A stretch of 51,479 nucleotides of DNA from contig DLAP01000044.1 in the NCBI GenBank assembly GCA_002493965.1, forward strand, positions 1-51,479, given 5' to 3'. Every line of letters starts with the position of its first letter. The first letter of the stretch is position 1. Under the pieces are notes generated by a model. That model saw only the letters and a program-made list of their open reading frames with translations. It did no database searches and had not been told where the DNA came from. Positions 17,291-24,837 of the stretch are shown here, one piece after another. Both the position numbers and the translations under genes were made by a program. Source of the DNA: Clostridiales bacterium UBA7044 (GTDB lineage Bacteria; Bacillota; Clostridia; Oscillospirales; Oscillospiraceae).

Positions 17291-18676
17291 ATGGAAAATA
17301 CGCAAAACCCTGTAGCGGAAAATAAAATGGGTGTCATGCCCATCAACAAGCTGGTTTTCAACATCTCCCTGCCCATGATGATCTCCATGCTAGTGCAGGC
17401 CATGTACAACATCGTGGACAGTATCTTTGTAGCGAGGCTGTCAGAAAACGCGCTGACTGCCGTCTCTCTGGCATTCCCCCTGCAAACCCTTTTGATCGCG
17501 GTGGGCGCCGGTACCGGTGTTGGCATGAATGCCCTTCTGTCCAAATCCCTGGGGGAGAAGGACTATAAAAGGGCCAACGACACGGCCAATAACGGCGCCC
17601 TCATTTTCCTGCTCAGTAGCGTTTTGTTTCTGATTCTGGGATGTACCATTGTGAAGCCCTTCTATATGGGACAGACTGGCAATGCGGACCCGGAGATCAT
17701 GGCCTATGGCGTATCCTATCTGACCATCGTCATGACCTTTTCCTTTGGACTGATGCTGCAATTCCTCTTTGAGCGGCTTTTGACTTCCACTGGTAAAACG
17801 GTTTTCAGCATGATCTCCCAGCTCAGCGGCGCTATCACCAACATCATTTTGGATCCCATTATGATTTTCGGCCTGCTGGGATGCCCGGCCATGGGCGTAG
17901 CCGGTGCGGCTGTGGCCACGGTGATTGGACAGTGCGTAGGTGCCCTTGTAGGCGCTTTCTGCCACTTCCGGTACAACAAGGAAATCTCTCTGACGCTGAA
18001 GGGCTATCGTCCCAGCGGAAGAATCATCTGGAAAATTTATCAGGTGGGCATTCCGTCCATTGTCATGCAGTCCATCGGTTCGGTCATGACCTACTGCATG
18101 AATTTGATTTTGATGAGTTTTTCCGCTACTGCCGCTGCTGTCTTTGGGGTCTACTTCAAACTGCAGAGCTTCTTCTTCATGCCTGTATTTGGCCTGAACA
18201 ACGGAATTACACCCATCATTGCCTATAGCTACGGCGCGCGGCAGAGAAAGCGGATGATGAAAACCATTCGTCTGAGTATGGGAATCGCGTTTGCCTTGCT
18301 GCTGGCAGGCTTTGCCGCCTTTGAATGCATCCCTCAGGTGCTGCTGGGCTTTTTCGACGCATCGGAGGAAATGCTTGCCATTGGTGTACCCGCTCTGCGG
18401 ACCATCGCCTTCAGCTTCCTGCTGGCCTGGTTCTGCATTATTTCGGGTACCGTATTCCAGGCCCTGGGTCGTGCCGTATTCAGCCTGATTGTATCGGTCA
18501 TGCGTCAGCTTGTGGTGTTGGTCCCGGCTGCCTATATCCTTGCCAAGCTGGGGGGCATTCATGCTGTGTGGTGGTCGTTCCCCATCGCAGAGCTGATGTC
18601 CTGCCTGATGTCCGGCATCTTCCTGGCCTGGATTTATCGGAAGGTCATCCGCCTCTTGCCGGAGGGAAAAGAGTAA
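17291..18676 (+). CDS. MATE family efflux transporter
   Basis: 461 aa with about 12 membrane segments in two related halves. The N-terminal INKLVFNISLPMMISMLVQAMYNIVDSIFVARL and the second-half NNGITPIIAYSYGARQRKRM are typical of clostridial MATE exporters, which expel cationic drugs or metabolites using a sodium or proton gradient. GAGGATAGAG precedes ATG 17291. It has its own promoter and shares a bidirectional terminator with the convergent TetR gene. The substrate cannot be read from sequence. Confidence 0.92.
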   Translation: MENTQNPVAENKMGVMPINKLVFNISLPMMISMLVQAMYNIVDSIFVARLSENALTAVSLAFPLQTLLIAVGAGTGVGMNALLSKSLGEKDYKRANDTANNGALIFLLSSVLFLILGCTIVKPFYMGQTGNADPEIMAYGVSYLTIVMTFSFGLMLQFLFERLLTSTGKTVFSMISQLSGAITNIILDPIMIFGLLGCPAMGVAGAAVATVIGQCVGALVGAFCHFRYNKEISLTLKGYRPSGRIIWKIYQVGIPSIVMQSIGSVMTYCMNLILMSFSATAAAVFGVYFKLQSFFFMPVFGLNNGITPIIAYSYGARQRKRMMKTIRLSMGIAFALLLAGFAAFECIPQVLLGFFDASEEMLAIGVPALRTIAFSFLLAWFCIISGTVFQALGRAVFSLIVSVMRQLVVLVPAAYILAKLGGIHAVWWSFPIAELMSCLMSGIFLAWIYRKVIRLLPEGKE

Positions 18677-18688
18677 GAAGATTGATTT

Positions 18689-18726
18689 CGTGCGGCATAG
18701 CTTTTGGCTATGCCGCACGGTTTTAG
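18689..18726. terminator. Bidirectional terminator between MATE and TetR genes
   Basis: A perfect 13-bp stem (18689-18701 with 18707-18719) with TTTT after it on the plus strand. The TetR stop is directly adjacent. Confidence 0.85.
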
Positions 18727-19250
18727 TCAGAGCGTCCCCGGTATTCACTGCGAATAATATTTTCAATTTCTTCCGGTGTTTCTTTGCAGCCCCCTTGCAG
18801 CCACATTTTGATGACGGCATTAAAGCCACTTCTGAAAAACTCAATATGGTAGGCGATATTTTGATTGTTAAAATGCTGCTGCGCCAGGTGCGTGTCATAA
18901 TATTTCAGTTCAAACTGATTATCGTACCCAAGCTTGAAATAGGTACGGTAGAATAGCTGATTTTCTTTTATATGACGCAGCAGCCGTAGATAGTCGTTGC
19001 TGTTGGTTTGCTGCAAACGATCCGCTTCATACAGGCCTGCTACGTCCTCCTCCAAATGCACCCGTACCTGCTCCGCAAGATCGTATATATCTATGAAGTT
19101 CGCGTAAAAGGTGCTGCGGTTCAGCTCGCACCGCTTGCAGATATCAGAAACGGTGATTGCATTGAGATCCTCTGTTTGCAGCAGTTCAATAAAGACCCGC
19201 TCGATTTTTTCTTTGGAGGCCCGCCGACGTCGGTTATTTTTTGTATTCAT
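18723..19250 (-). CDS. TetR/AcrR family transcriptional regulator
   Basis: 175 aa. A basic N-terminus (NNRRRRASKEKIERVFIELL) leads into the TetR helix-turn-helix ITVSDICKRCELNRSTFYANF (about 32-52). The C-terminal ligand and dimer half is variable. It is divergent from the 19375-20644 cassette. The two promoters interlock (their -10 boxes overlap) and a palindrome sits across its own -35, so it most likely represses itself and the cassette. AGAAGG lies before the ATG. Its bound signal is unknown. Confidence 0.88.
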   Translation of the reverse strand: MNTKNNRRRRASKEKIERVFIELLQTEDLNAITVSDICKRCELNRSTFYANFIDIYDLAEQVRVHLEEDVAGLYEADRLQQTNSNDYLRLLRHIKENQLFYRTYFKLGYDNQFELKYYDTHLAQQHFNNQNIAYHIEFFRSGFNAVIKMWLQGGCKETPEEIENIIRSEYRGRSD

Positions 19251-19292
19251 AGAAACCTTCTATTATTCCAACACATGTATGGAAATTGATGA

Positions 19293-19351
19293 TTGTTTTT
19301 CTTTTTCACCATGATTATACTAGATTTGCAAGGAAACAACAAGTGTTGTTT
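19293..19351. promoter_or_regulatory. Face-to-face promoters and operator of the TetR/membrane cassette
   Basis: Plus strand: TTGTTT (19293-19298), 17-bp spacer, TATACT (19316-19321). Minus strand: TTGTTG (19342-19337), 17-bp spacer, TATAAT (19319-19314). The -10 boxes overlap. The palindrome AAACAAC-AAGT-GTTGTTT (19334-19351) covers the minus -35 and the early transcribed region of the plus unit. Bound repressor would block both. Confidence 0.6.
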
Positions 19352-19374
19352 TAATCGATTATGGAGGTTTTTTT

Positions 19375-19746
19375 ATGAAAAAAAGCAGTTTTGTGGCAAC
19401 GGTATTTGGAACAGTAAGCGCTGTGTTATTTGCACTGGGTATGTGTATGGCGCTGATTCCGGAGTGGGATGCCTTTTTGCCGGGCATCATTTTCGGCTGT
19501 GTAGGGCTGATTCTTGGGGTTGTGACCTGGTTGGTGTGGAGAAAAATGGAGCATAAAGCGCCGATCCGGTTTTCCGCGAAGGATGTCGGCACGATTATCG
19601 TGGCCGTCGTGGGTGCTCTGACACTGGGCGTGGGTATGTGCTTCTGCATGGTTTGGGAGAAACTGATTCTCGGTGTCGTGATCGGCCTGGCGGGAATCGC
19701 GATCCTGCTGTGCCTGATTCCCATGATCAAGGGCTTTAAAGAGTGA
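19375..19746 (+). CDS. Small four-segment membrane protein of the TetR cassette
   Basis: 123 aa with four predicted membrane segments (about 7-28, 35-56, 73-94, 98-118). The two halves look like an internal duplication: GMCMALIPEW in the first and GMCFCMVWEK in the second, each followed by a Gly-rich hydrophobic helix. I recognise it as a recurrent uncharacterised clostridial family but cannot name a function. Strong AT-rich leader with ATGGAGG before the start. It overlaps the next gene (GTGA at 19743-19746), so the two are translationally coupled. Confidence 0.8.
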   Translation: MKKSSFVATVFGTVSAVLFALGMCMALIPEWDAFLPGIIFGCVGLILGVVTWLVWRKMEHKAPIRFSAKDVGTIIVAVVGALTLGVGMCFCMVWEKLILGVVIGLAGIAILLCLIPMIKGFKE

Positions 19747-20414
19747 AGCCCATTTGGGGGAAGCTCCTTGACAGAATTCAAGGCACGAAAATAGGGGAAC
19801 AACTGCTCAGAGAGCCGCGATACAGAATGGTATTCGGAGCGTCAGTGGGTTTTGTGATCAATCTTCTGTATGCGCTTTATCATGGTGTGCTGGGAATCGG
19901 GGATCGTTCGATGTGGTTCTTTTCCATGTGTGCGTACTATACGATTTTAAGCACAACTCGCTTCTGCGTCATATTATGCGATCGAAAGAACGACCAGGCG
20001 CCCGAAATGGAATATTTCGTCATGCGGCTGGTCGGCGGTTTACTTGCTGCGCTGGGACTTGTATTGTCCGGTGTGATTTACATCAGTCTGTCGGAAAACA
20101 TTGCTTCCAGGCATGGAACCATTGTCATGATTACCATTGCGACCTATACGTTCTATAAGATCACTATGGCAATCATACGGGCAGTCAGATACCGCAGGGA
20201 TCCCTCGCCGCTGCTGGCGGTTATTCGATACGTCGGGTACGCGGACGTGGCAGCTTCCGTTTTTACCATGCAGCGGTCCATGCTTGTTACCTTTGGAGAA
20301 GAGAGCGAAAGCGGTGCGCTTATTTTAAATGTACTGACCGGCACAGCAGTTTGCCTGTTCATATGGTTTCTTGGGCATTCCCTGCTGGCCAAAGGAAAAA
20401 GGAAAGGAAATTGA
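19743..20414 (+). CDS. Multi-span membrane protein of the TetR cassette
   Basis: 223 aa with about five or six membrane segments (for example FGASVGFVINLLYALYHGVL, MWFFSMCAYYTILS, LVGGLLAALGLVLSGVIYIS, ILNVLTGTAVCLFIWFLGHS) and a basic C-terminus (LLAKGKRKGN). The start is GTG 19743 overlapping the preceding stop. No transporter or enzyme motif was recognised. It lies between the duplicated four-segment protein and the 11-mer repeat protein, so the three products probably act together at the membrane. Confidence 0.78.
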   Translation: MKPIWGKLLDRIQGTKIGEQLLREPRYRMVFGASVGFVINLLYALYHGVLGIGDRSMWFFSMCAYYTILSTTRFCVILCDRKNDQAPEMEYFVMRLVGGLLAALGLVLSGVIYISLSENIASRHGTIVMITIATYTFYKITMAIIRAVRYRRDPSPLLAVIRYVGYADVAASVFTMQRSMLVTFGEESESGALILNVLTGTAVCLFIWFLGHSLLAKGKRKGN

Positions 20415-20416
20415 AT

Positions 20417-20644
20417 ATGCCAAAATCGAAGCTTGTGGAAGTAAATGAAAAAATCGCAGAATCTGTTGTGGGTGCCTATGAAAAGGCCGAGAAGGCTGTT
20501 GTTGACGGCTATGAGAAGGTGGAAAACACCGTGGTCAGCGGCTATACAAAGATTGAGGATGCCTTTGTTGACCGGTATCTGACAAAAGACGGAGAAACGG
20601 TAGAAGAAGCAAAAGCGCGTTTAAAACGGGAGCAGGAAAAATGA
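20417..20644 (+). CDS. Small 11-residue-repeat amphipathic protein
   Basis: 75 aa, no membrane segment or signal peptide. Residues about 17-51 consist of three clear 11-mers and a fourth partial one: VVGAYEKAEKA, VVDGYEKVENT, VVSGYTKIEDA, FVDRYLTK. Repeats with 11-residue periodicity form amphipathic helices that lie on membranes (as in apolipoproteins, synuclein or LEA proteins). A peripheral membrane role with the two upstream membrane proteins is therefore inferred. GGAAAGGAAA precedes ATG 20417, 2 nt after the preceding stop. The C-terminus is charged (VEEAKARLKREQEK). Confidence 0.8.
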   Translation: MPKSKLVEVNEKIAESVVGAYEKAEKAVVDGYEKVENTVVSGYTKIEDAFVDRYLTKDGETVEEAKARLKREQEK

Positions 20645-20649
20645 CAACA

Positions 20650-20682
20650 GAATGCCCATGCGATCGGGTCGCATGGGCATTC
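20650..20682. terminator. Bidirectional terminator after the TetR cassette
   Basis: A perfect 14-bp stem (20650-20663 with 20669-20682) sits between the convergent cassette and the glycosyltransferase gene. Confidence 0.85.
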
Positions 20683-20688
20683 GCTGTC

Positions 20689-21633
20689 TTATTTTTGGGT
20701 ATCCTCGTAGCTGAGGATTTCCTTGGGAACAAAGATAGGCCGATTTTTGCTTTGCTCAAAGATTCTTCCTACATACTCCCCGATGATGCCGATGCAGAAA
20801 AGCTGCATGGAGCTGAAGAACAGCAGCAGTACGATCAGCGTGGCGTATCCGGGAACATCAATCCCCCGGGTCAGCTTTTCCACGATCACGGAGATTAGGT
20901 AGAGAATGGCGGCAATCCCAGATACGGTGCCAAGGACAGTAGCCAATCGCAGGGGAGCCGTGGAAAAACCAATAATCCCCTCCATGGCATACTCAAAAAG
21001 CTTCCAGAAGTTCCATTTTGTGGTTCCGGAGGCTCGTTCACAGGCGGTATAAGGAATAAACTCTGTGTTGTAACCCACCCAGGCAAAAATCCCCTTCGAG
21101 AAGCGGTGGTATTCGGTCAGCTCCAGAATACTGTCCCGCACACTTCTGCGGAAGGTGCGGAAATCACTGGCATCCGGCTGCAGGGTTACTTTGGAAAGCT
21201 TGTTAATCAGCTTATAGAAGCTTTTTTTGAAGAAGGAGAGGACCGTTCCCTCCCGCCGCCGATCTTGAAAGGCAGCGACCACATCTACATCCGGTTTTTC
21301 ATCCAGGATCCTTACCATATCCCGGACAATTTCCGGGCGCTGCTGCAAATCCGCGTCGATCAGAGAGATATAGTCGCCGGAAGCGTATTGCAGGCCAGCG
21401 TAGATACCGGATTCTTTTCCGAAATTCCGGGAGAAGGAAATGACCTTTACCGGGCATTTTTGGGCTGTGAACAGCTTTTTCAGGTTGTGCAGGGTGGCAT
21501 CACGGCTGCCATCGTTGAGATATATGATTTCATAATCATAGCCGCAGCCATCGAAGGCGCTGATCACCGCATCCTGAAAGGGAGCTACGTTTTCTGCTTC
21601 ATTGTAACAGGGAACCACCAGGGACAGTTTCAT
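20689..21633 (-). CDS. Family 2 glycosyltransferase (GtrB/DPM1-like)
   Basis: 314 aa. A GT-A domain (LSLVVPCYNEAENV; YEIIYLNDGSRD; the DxD motif in LIDADLQQRPE) is followed by two C-terminal membrane segments (about 217-241 and 250-275) and a short polar tail. This is the layout of polyprenyl-phosphate sugar transferases such as GtrB, which load glucose or a similar sugar onto undecaprenyl phosphate for envelope glycosylation. The upstream open frame to 21702 is excluded because it contains the promoter. ATG 21633 is chosen over ATG 21642 by ribosome-site spacing, though both sites are weak. Confidence 0.85.
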   Translation of the reverse strand: MKLSLVVPCYNEAENVAPFQDAVISAFDGCGYDYEIIYLNDGSRDATLHNLKKLFTAQKCPVKVISFSRNFGKESGIYAGLQYASGDYISLIDADLQQRPEIVRDMVRILDEKPDVDVVAAFQDRRREGTVLSFFKKSFYKLINKLSKVTLQPDASDFRTFRRSVRDSILELTEYHRFSKGIFAWVGYNTEFIPYTACERASGTTKWNFWKLFEYAMEGIIGFSTAPLRLATVLGTVSGIAAILYLISVIVEKLTRGIDVPGYATLIVLLLFFSSMQLFCIGIIGEYVGRIFEQSKNRPIFVPKEILSYEDTQK

Positions 21634-21663
21634 TTGCTTCATCTCGCTTTTGGAGTTTTTCTC

Positions 21664-21692
21664 ATTATATTTCTTTTGAATGGCATAGTCAA
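21664..21692 (-). promoter_or_regulatory. Promoter of the glycosyltransferase gene
   Basis: On the minus strand TTGACT (21692-21687), 17-bp spacer, TATAAT (21669-21664). It is divergent from the valS T-box promoter only 20 bp away. Confidence 0.78.
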
Positions 21693-21711
21693 GGAAAATC
21701 ATGGCTTTCTC

Positions 21712-21740
21712 TTGACAAATTCAGGATAATCCGCTAGAAT
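21712..21740 (+). promoter_or_regulatory. Promoter of the valS T-box leader
   Basis: TTGACA (21712-21717), 17-bp spacer, TAGAAT (21735-21740). Confidence 0.8.
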
Positions 21741-21746
21741 AGGGGA

Positions 21747-21978
21747 AAAGCTGGGAACGGGAGGTTCCGCAGTTTGCCCTTTCAGAGAGTGTGCGGCGGG
21801 TGTGAGCACATAAGCGGCGGATGCGGATGGTCGCCCGGGAGCTGACTGCCGGAAAGAAAGTATGGCAGTTCGGGAAAGCCCGTTATCGCTTTGAAAGCGC
21901 CCGATGTTTCGGGAACCCAGGTGGTACCGCGGAAAACGTATTTTTCGCCCTGAGAGAATTTCTCTCGGGGCGTTTTCT
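21747..21978 (+). promoter_or_regulatory. T-box riboswitch, tRNA-Val specific
   Basis: The leader has the AGAGAGTGTGC Stem I element and a specifier codon GTC (21830-21832, Val) before GCCCGGGAGC. The T-box GTGGTACCGCGG lies at 21921-21932. The bulge TGGT (21922-21925) would pair with ACCA, which fits the A73 discriminator of tRNA-Val. A terminator (21946-21972 and T-rich tail) follows. Uncharged tRNA-Val should relieve termination upstream of valS. Confidence 0.93.
21946..21976 (+). terminator. Regulated terminator of the valS T-box
   Basis: CGCCCTGAGAGAA pairs with TTTCTCTCGGGGCG and is followed by TTTTCTT. Confidence 0.85.
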
Positions 21979-22007
21979 TGTGAAAAGCTACGCATTCGCA
22001 AGAAGCA

Positions 22008-22066
22008 TTTTATTCAAGTGCCTGCACCTCGCCCCTGCGGGGCAACCGGTGCAGATGCACATAAAA
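22008..22066 (+). other. Large hairpin in the valS leader after the T-box terminator
   Basis: Nested pairing TTTTAT/ATAAAA, GTGC/GCAC, TGCACC/GGTGCA and GCCCC/GGGGC forms one long interrupted stem with a TGC loop. It lies between the T-box terminator and the valS start, in a leader of about 170 nt that T-boxes do not need. It may be a repeat-derived insertion or an additional RNA signal; no T-run follows. Confidence 0.6.
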
Positions 22067-22149
22067 TCCCCATGCTCCATGCGCTTTTATGGATTGTGGA
22101 GGATGAGGAAACGCATGGGAATTTTTTATCATGGGAAAGGAGAAAGGAA

Positions 22150-24792
22150 ATGGCAAGAGAATTACCAAAGGTTTATGAGCCGCAGCAGGTCGAGAGCAAG
22201 ATTTACGATATGTGGCAGGAGGGTGGTTACTTCCACGCCGAGGCGGACAGCAGCAAGAAGCCCTTTACCATTGTGATGCCGCCACCCAATGTTACCGGCC
22301 AGCTGCACATTGGCCATGCCATGGATGATACCCTTCAGGACACGCTGATCCGCTTCAAGCGGATGCAGGGGTATGAAGCGCTGTATCTCCCCGGCGTGGA
22401 TCACGCCGGCATCGCTACTCAGATCAAGGTGGAGGAGGAGCTTCGTAAGGATGGCCTCACCCGATATGACTTGGGCCGGGAGAAGTTCCTGGAACGGGTT
22501 TGGGATTGGAAGAAGCAGTATGGCAACCGTATCGTGCAGCAGCAGAAGAAGCTGGGTATTTCCTGCGACTGGGACCGGGCCCGGTTTACCATGGACGAAG
22601 GCTGCTCCAAGGCTGTCCGGGAGGTCTTTGTCTCCCTGTATGAAAAAGGACTGATCTACAAAGGAAGCCGTATCATCAACTGGTGTCCCCATTGCGTCAC
22701 CGCTCTGTCTGACGCAGAGGTGGAGTATGTGGATAAGCCCGGCCATCTGTGGCATATCCGCTACCCCCTGGCAGACGGTACCGGAGAAGTGGTGGTGGCC
22801 ACTACCCGTCCTGAGACCATGCTGGGTGATACCGGCGTGTGTGTCAACCCCAATGATGAACGTTACCGGAATATCGTGGGCAAGAAGGTCATTCTGCCTC
22901 TGATGAATAAGGAGATCCCCATTGTTGCCGATGACTACGCCGAAATGGATTTTGGCACCGGCTGCGTGAAGATGACCCCCGCCCACGACCCCAACGACTT
23001 CGAGGTAGGCCTGCGGCACAACCTGGAGGTCATCCGTGTACTGGATGACAACGGCAAGATCAATGAGTTGGGCGGCAAGTACGAGGGGCTCGACCGCTAT
23101 GATGCCCGAAAAGCCATCGTAGCTGACCTGGAAGAAGGCGGCTACCTGGTGAAGGTGGAGGACTACTCCCACAATGTAGGCACCTGCTACCGCTGCCACA
23201 GGGACGTGGAGCCCATCATCTCCGCCCAGTGGTTTGTCAAGATGAAGCCCCTGGCCGAGGAAGCCATCCGTGTTGTGAAGGAGGGCGAAACCAAGTTCGT
23301 ACCCGAGCGGTTCAGCAAGACCTACCTCAACTGGATGGAAAACGTCCGTGACTGGTGCATTTCCCGGCAGCTGTGGTGGGGCCATCAGATTCCCGCCTGG
23401 ACATGCGCTGACTGCGGCCATATCACCGTATCCCGGGAGGATGCCTGCAAGTGCGAAAAGTGCGGCAGCACCAATATTGAGAGAGACCCCGATGTGCTGG
23501 ACACCTGGTTTAGTTCCGCCCTGTGGCCCTTTGAGACCTTAGGTTGGCCCGAGAAGACCAAGGATCTTGACTATTTCTATCCCACGGACGTTCTGGTGAC
23601 TGGTTACGACATTATCTTCTTCTGGGTGGCGAGAATGATCTTCTCCGGCTGCGAGCATACCGGGAAGACCCCCTTCCACACCGTCCTGATCCATGGCCTG
23701 GTCCGGGATAACCAGGGAAGGAAAATGAGTAAGTCCCTGGGCAACGGCATCGATCCTCTGGAAATGATCGACAAATACGGCTGCGACGCTCTGCGGATGA
23801 ACATGGTCACCGGCAACTCTCCCGGAAACGATATGCGCTTCTATGTGGAACGGTGCGAAGCCATGCGGAATTTCGCCAACAAGCTGTGGAACGCCTCCCG
23901 GTATGTGATGATGAATCTTCCAGAGGATGCCAAAAACGAACTGCCTGCCCTGGACAAGCTGGAAATCTCCGATAAGTGGGTTCTGTCCAAGCTGAATACC
24001 CTGATTTCCGAGGTCACGGAAAATCTGGAAAAGTACGAGCTGGGCATTGCGGTTCAGAAGGTCTATGACTTTATCTGGGACACCTACTGCGACTGGTATA
24101 TTGAGCTGACCAAGGCGAGACTTTACTCCGAGGACGAAGGCCGGAAGCAGACCGCCCTTTCCGTGCTGGTCTATGTTCTGGACCAGATTCTGCGGCTGCT
24201 GCATCCCTTTATGCCCTTCATCACCGAAGAGATCTGGCAGAGCCTGCCCCATGAGGGAAGTGCCCTGATCGTGGCAGCCTGGCCTAAGTACCGGGAGGAC
24301 CTTAACTTCCAGGCGGAAGAGAGCCATATGGAATCCGTCATGAACGCTATCCGGGCCATCCGCAACCGCCGCAGTGAGATGAACGTGCCCCCCAGCAAGA
24401 AGGCGGCGCTGTATGTGCTGACCTCCAAGCCCCAGGTTTTCCAGGAAGGGGAGGGCTTTATTCAGCGGCTGGCCTATGCGGACAGCGTGACTATGTTGGA
24501 TGCCGAACCGGAAAACTTAGACGGGATGGTGACTTGTGCCACCGCTGACGCAAAGCTGTATATCCCCATGGGCCAGCTTGTGGACGTCCAGAAGGAGTTG
24601 GAACGGATCGGCAAGGAACTGGAAAAGGCCAGAAAGAACCTTATTTCTCTGGAAGCAAAACTTGGCAATGAGAAATTTATTTCCCGAGCCCCGGAAGCAG
24701 TGGTAAATGCGGAACGGGAGAAGGCCCAAAAGGCAAGGGATCTGATTGTCAGCCTGGAAGAAAGTGAAGCGGCCATGAAAAAGCTGGGCTGA
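22150..24792 (+). CDS. valS: Valine--tRNA ligase
   Basis: 880 aa class I synthetase. The HIGH motif is in PPNVTGQLHIGHAMDD and the KMSKS motif in GRKMSKSLGNGIDP. The editing (CP1) domain holds TTRPETMLGDTGVCVNP, which clears mischarged Thr. A zinc-type CADCGH...CKCEKC cluster precedes KMSKS, and the C-terminus is the coiled-coil tRNA-binding arm. ATG 22150 has GGAAAGGAGAAAGG upstream. The frame is open back to 21904, but that stretch is the T-box and leader. Expression is set by the T-box for tRNA-Val. Confidence 0.96.
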   Translation: MARELPKVYEPQQVESKIYDMWQEGGYFHAEADSSKKPFTIVMPPPNVTGQLHIGHAMDDTLQDTLIRFKRMQGYEALYLPGVDHAGIATQIKVEEELRKDGLTRYDLGREKFLERVWDWKKQYGNRIVQQQKKLGISCDWDRARFTMDEGCSKAVREVFVSLYEKGLIYKGSRIINWCPHCVTALSDAEVEYVDKPGHLWHIRYPLADGTGEVVVATTRPETMLGDTGVCVNPNDERYRNIVGKKVILPLMNKEIPIVADDYAEMDFGTGCVKMTPAHDPNDFEVGLRHNLEVIRVLDDNGKINELGGKYEGLDRYDARKAIVADLEEGGYLVKVEDYSHNVGTCYRCHRDVEPIISAQWFVKMKPLAEEAIRVVKEGETKFVPERFSKTYLNWMENVRDWCISRQLWWGHQIPAWTCADCGHITVSREDACKCEKCGSTNIERDPDVLDTWFSSALWPFETLGWPEKTKDLDYFYPTDVLVTGYDIIFFWVARMIFSGCEHTGKTPFHTVLIHGLVRDNQGRKMSKSLGNGIDPLEMIDKYGCDALRMNMVTGNSPGNDMRFYVERCEAMRNFANKLWNASRYVMMNLPEDAKNELPALDKLEISDKWVLSKLNTLISEVTENLEKYELGIAVQKVYDFIWDTYCDWYIELTKARLYSEDEGRKQTALSVLVYVLDQILRLLHPFMPFITEEIWQSLPHEGSALIVAAWPKYREDLNFQAEESHMESVMNAIRAIRNRRSEMNVPPSKKAALYVLTSKPQVFQEGEGFIQRLAYADSVTMLDAEPENLDGMVTCATADAKLYIPMGQLVDVQKELERIGKELEKARKNLISLEAKLGNEKFISRAPEAVVNAEREKAQKARDLIVSLEESEAAMKKLG

Positions 24793-24837
24793 TTTTCCCA
24801 TCAGCCGAAAAATCATAATCTTTTAGGAGGAATTAGG

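Noticed and set aside
17441..18898. 485-codon minus-strand frame opposite the MATE gene
   Set aside because: Composition typical of the antisense of membrane helices; the plus-strand MATE protein is unmistakable.
21904..22149. N-terminal extension of valS by 82 codons
   Set aside because: It would translate the T-box, its terminator and the leader hairpin; a good ribosome site precedes ATG 22150.
22162..23421. 419-codon minus-strand frame opposite valS
   Set aside because: Antisense of conserved synthetase motifs; no promoter or ribosome site.
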